Of a stretch of DNA of 33,006 nucleotides, positions 32,037 to 33,006 are shown piece after piece; the first letter of the stretch is position 1; each line of letters begins with the position of its first letter. The notes beneath the pieces are model-generated. The model ran no database searches, was not told the DNA's origin, and saw only the letters and a program-made list of their open reading frames with translations. The translations under genes and the position numbers were made by a program. The DNA comes from Oscillospiraceae bacterium (lineage in GTDB: Bacteria > Bacillota > Clostridia > Oscillospirales > Oscillospiraceae), in the NCBI GenBank assembly GCA_017465625.1, contig JAFTVV010000038.1:1-33006 (forward strand). The letters run 5' to 3'.

Positions 32037-32402
32037 TTACTTGTTCATAATCTTATCGCTGAGCGCGATGATTTGATCCGCATATTTCTTGCGGCGAGCG
32101 CTGAGAATACTTTTGTAAATGGGATAATTGACGATTGTCATTGCCATCCCCAGAATACCGACGATGATGCCACAAGGCATCGGATTCTGAATGCCGACAG
32201 TTTCTGCAATATCCGTCATTACAAGGCTCATACCGCTGCCCATAACAATCGCACCGATGCTGCCAAACGTATATGCAAATAGATTCGCAGGGCGCTTAAC
32301 CTTCGTATCCAGTGCCTTGAGTTCGTCAAGATCGGTATGTTCCTTTTCGGTGTACTGTGTGCGGATTTTTTGAATGAGAAAATTATGATCGTTTTGATTC
32401 AT
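32037..32402 (-). CDS. Two-helix membrane protein, paralogue of the one at 29126-29521
   Basis: 121 residues: a charged N-terminus (IQKIRTQYTEKEHTDLDELKALD), two helices around GSGMSLVMTDIAETVG, a YPIYK motif and a C-terminus ending ALSDKIMNK. Same plan and hallmark as the paralogue 2.5 kb away, with the two-component genes between. The ribosome site is AAGGGG. First gene of a two-gene operon with the triple-repeat protein. No clear promoter: a TACAAT box near 32440 lacks a good -35. Function unknown. Confidence 0.8.
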   Translation of the reverse strand: MNQNDHNFLIQKIRTQYTEKEHTDLDELKALDTKVKRPANLFAYTFGSIGAIVMGSGMSLVMTDIAETVGIQNPMPCGIIVGILGMAMTIVNYPIYKSILSARRKKYADQIIALSDKIMNK

Positions 32403-32746
32403 GATTTTAACCCCTTTTCTTGTTTTTTGTGATTTGATTGTAATAAGTGAATGTTTTTGAAAGTTTGGGGAAATGTTTGTATTTTATTAATTTAAAATAC
32501 TCGCTGTCTTTTTTTGCGCCCCTCACTGTACGGGTAAATGATATACGCTCCTTGTTTTTGCAATGTTTTGGAAATGTTTGATTTATATTAAAAAAGCGGC
32601 AGTCATCGCCACCTCCGCAATATGCTTACTGTTGCATAATGGATCAGCATTGTAATGAACCCTGCCATTTCCGGTGTTCGTATGTTCCAGGAAACAAAAC
32701 ATTGACGGTTATTGATGGATTCCTCCAGCAAAATTTAAAATTGTTA
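32403..32746. other. Non-coding spacer with no identified feature
   Basis: AT-rich to about 32600, then mixed sequence. I see no ORF of reasonable length, no strong hairpin with U-tract and no repeat of family A or B. A GGAGG followed by ATG on the minus strand (32606) leads to only seven codons. Confidence 0.5.
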
Positions 32747-32775
32747 TTTACAAATGGAAAAAGTTGATGTATAGT
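32747..32775 (+). promoter_or_regulatory. SigA promoter of a noncoding RNA
   Basis: TTTACA (32747-32752), 17-nt spacer, TATAGT (32770-32775). Start predicted near 32782. Confidence 0.7.
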
Positions 32776-32781
32776 AATCGC

Positions 32782-33006
32782 GAACAGAGTAGGAAACCTC
32801 GCGTAAAGTGCCGTCCAAATGGGGAGTTGAGGGACGGACGAAGGATTTATTCCGCGATGAGGTTACCGCACCCGCTGTTGCATATCGGAACTCTCCCTTA
32901 TGTAGCAACGATACTCGGTCGGGCGAAAGGTCGGCTGTTTATCTGCCCTTTCCCTACCGTATCTATATTCGTATTACTCCCTGACCGTTTGTCAGGGAGT
33001 TTTTTG
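32782..33006 (+). ncRNA. Structured noncoding RNA, about 225 nt (class uncertain; raiA-type is the first to test)
   Basis: A transcription unit with its own promoter and a strong terminator but no ORF or ribosome site. Pairings I can see: AACCTC (32795-32800) with GAGGTT (32859-32864), extended by GCG/CGC; CCGTCC (32811-32816) with GGACGG (32832-32837); GTTGC (32877-32881) with GCAAC (32905-32909). A likely pseudoknot joins GGGGAGTT (32821-32828) to AACTCTCCC (32889-32897). A GGGCGAAAGG segment (32921-32930) could form a tetraloop. It is not a tmRNA, RNase P or rod-like 6S by eye. A leader with attenuator for a gene beyond the window is possible. I associate such clostridial RNAs with the raiA class but cannot verify this. 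Confidence 0.65.
32976..33005 (+). terminator. Terminator of the noncoding RNA
   Basis: ACTCCCTGAC / GTCAGGGAGT, perfect 10-bp stem with 5-nt loop, then TTTTT at the window end. Confidence 0.92.

Noticed and set aside
32583-32606. Seven-codon minus-strand ORF after a good GGAGG (MTAAFLI)
   Set aside because: Too short to support as a gene and no promoter or conserved context. Could be the remnant of a lost gene or chance.
32782-33006. Calling the RNA a T-box leader
   Set aside because: AGAGTAGG near the start and GTTACCGCA recall T-box elements. However, the conserved TGGNACCGCG box is not present in that form and the terminator/antiterminator pairing could not be drawn.

Overview
The window looks like chromosome from an anaerobic, spore-forming gut member of the Clostridia, most likely Oscillospiraceae/Ruminococcaceae-like. 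The evidence is the mid-range GC, AGGAGG-type ribosome sites, SigA promoters close to consensus, a choloylglycine (bile salt) hydrolase, spore-type peptidoglycan-binding genes, several radical SAM enzymes, and clusters of hairpin-rich intergenic repeats of a kind I associate with that family.

Layout. (1) 1-1764: repeats, then a two-gene RiPP-like unit on the minus strand. A 33-residue precursor peptide too short for ordinary gene calling is driven by a perfect TTGACA-17-TATAAT promoter. A perfect-stem hairpin with a U-tract follows, then a radical SAM/SPASM maturase. (2) 1805-6921: two secreted proteins, one of unknown function and one an endonuclease I-type nuclease, share the same pair of C-terminal modules; a repeat-rich spacer lies between them. 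(3) 7044-12448, plus strand: YgiQ-type radical SAM, VanZ-like protein, tandem OB-fold (SSB-like) protein, endonuclease III, and a SpoVB-type flippase whose only sensible start is ATA, directly behind the nth terminator. (4) 12443-17493: housekeeping genes pepD, secG, prfB (no programmed frameshift), a tRNA-Arg(CCT) with an unusual tertiary pair, and a TGS/uridine-kinase-like nucleoside kinase. (5) 17666-23452: bile salt hydrolase, CarD-family regulator, an asparagine synthetase homologue lacking the glutaminase cysteine, and a divergent three-gene spore-envelope-like operon. (6) 23481-32402: pgsA, then on the minus strand an ABC transporter, a zinc-ribbon membrane protein, a two-component system with a short extracytoplasmic loop, two paralogous two-helix membrane proteins, and a protein built on three copies of an FLxxKG motif. 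This reads as a cell-envelope sensing/response neighbourhood. (7) 32747-33006: a complete transcription unit with promoter and terminator, no ORF, and evident secondary structure, probably a structured noncoding RNA of about 225 nt.

The best candidates for something undescribed are the precursor/radical SAM pair at 389-1764, the structured RNA at 32782-33006, and the sensing/response cluster with its triple-repeat protein. All functions are inferred from sequence reading alone; no database search was run.
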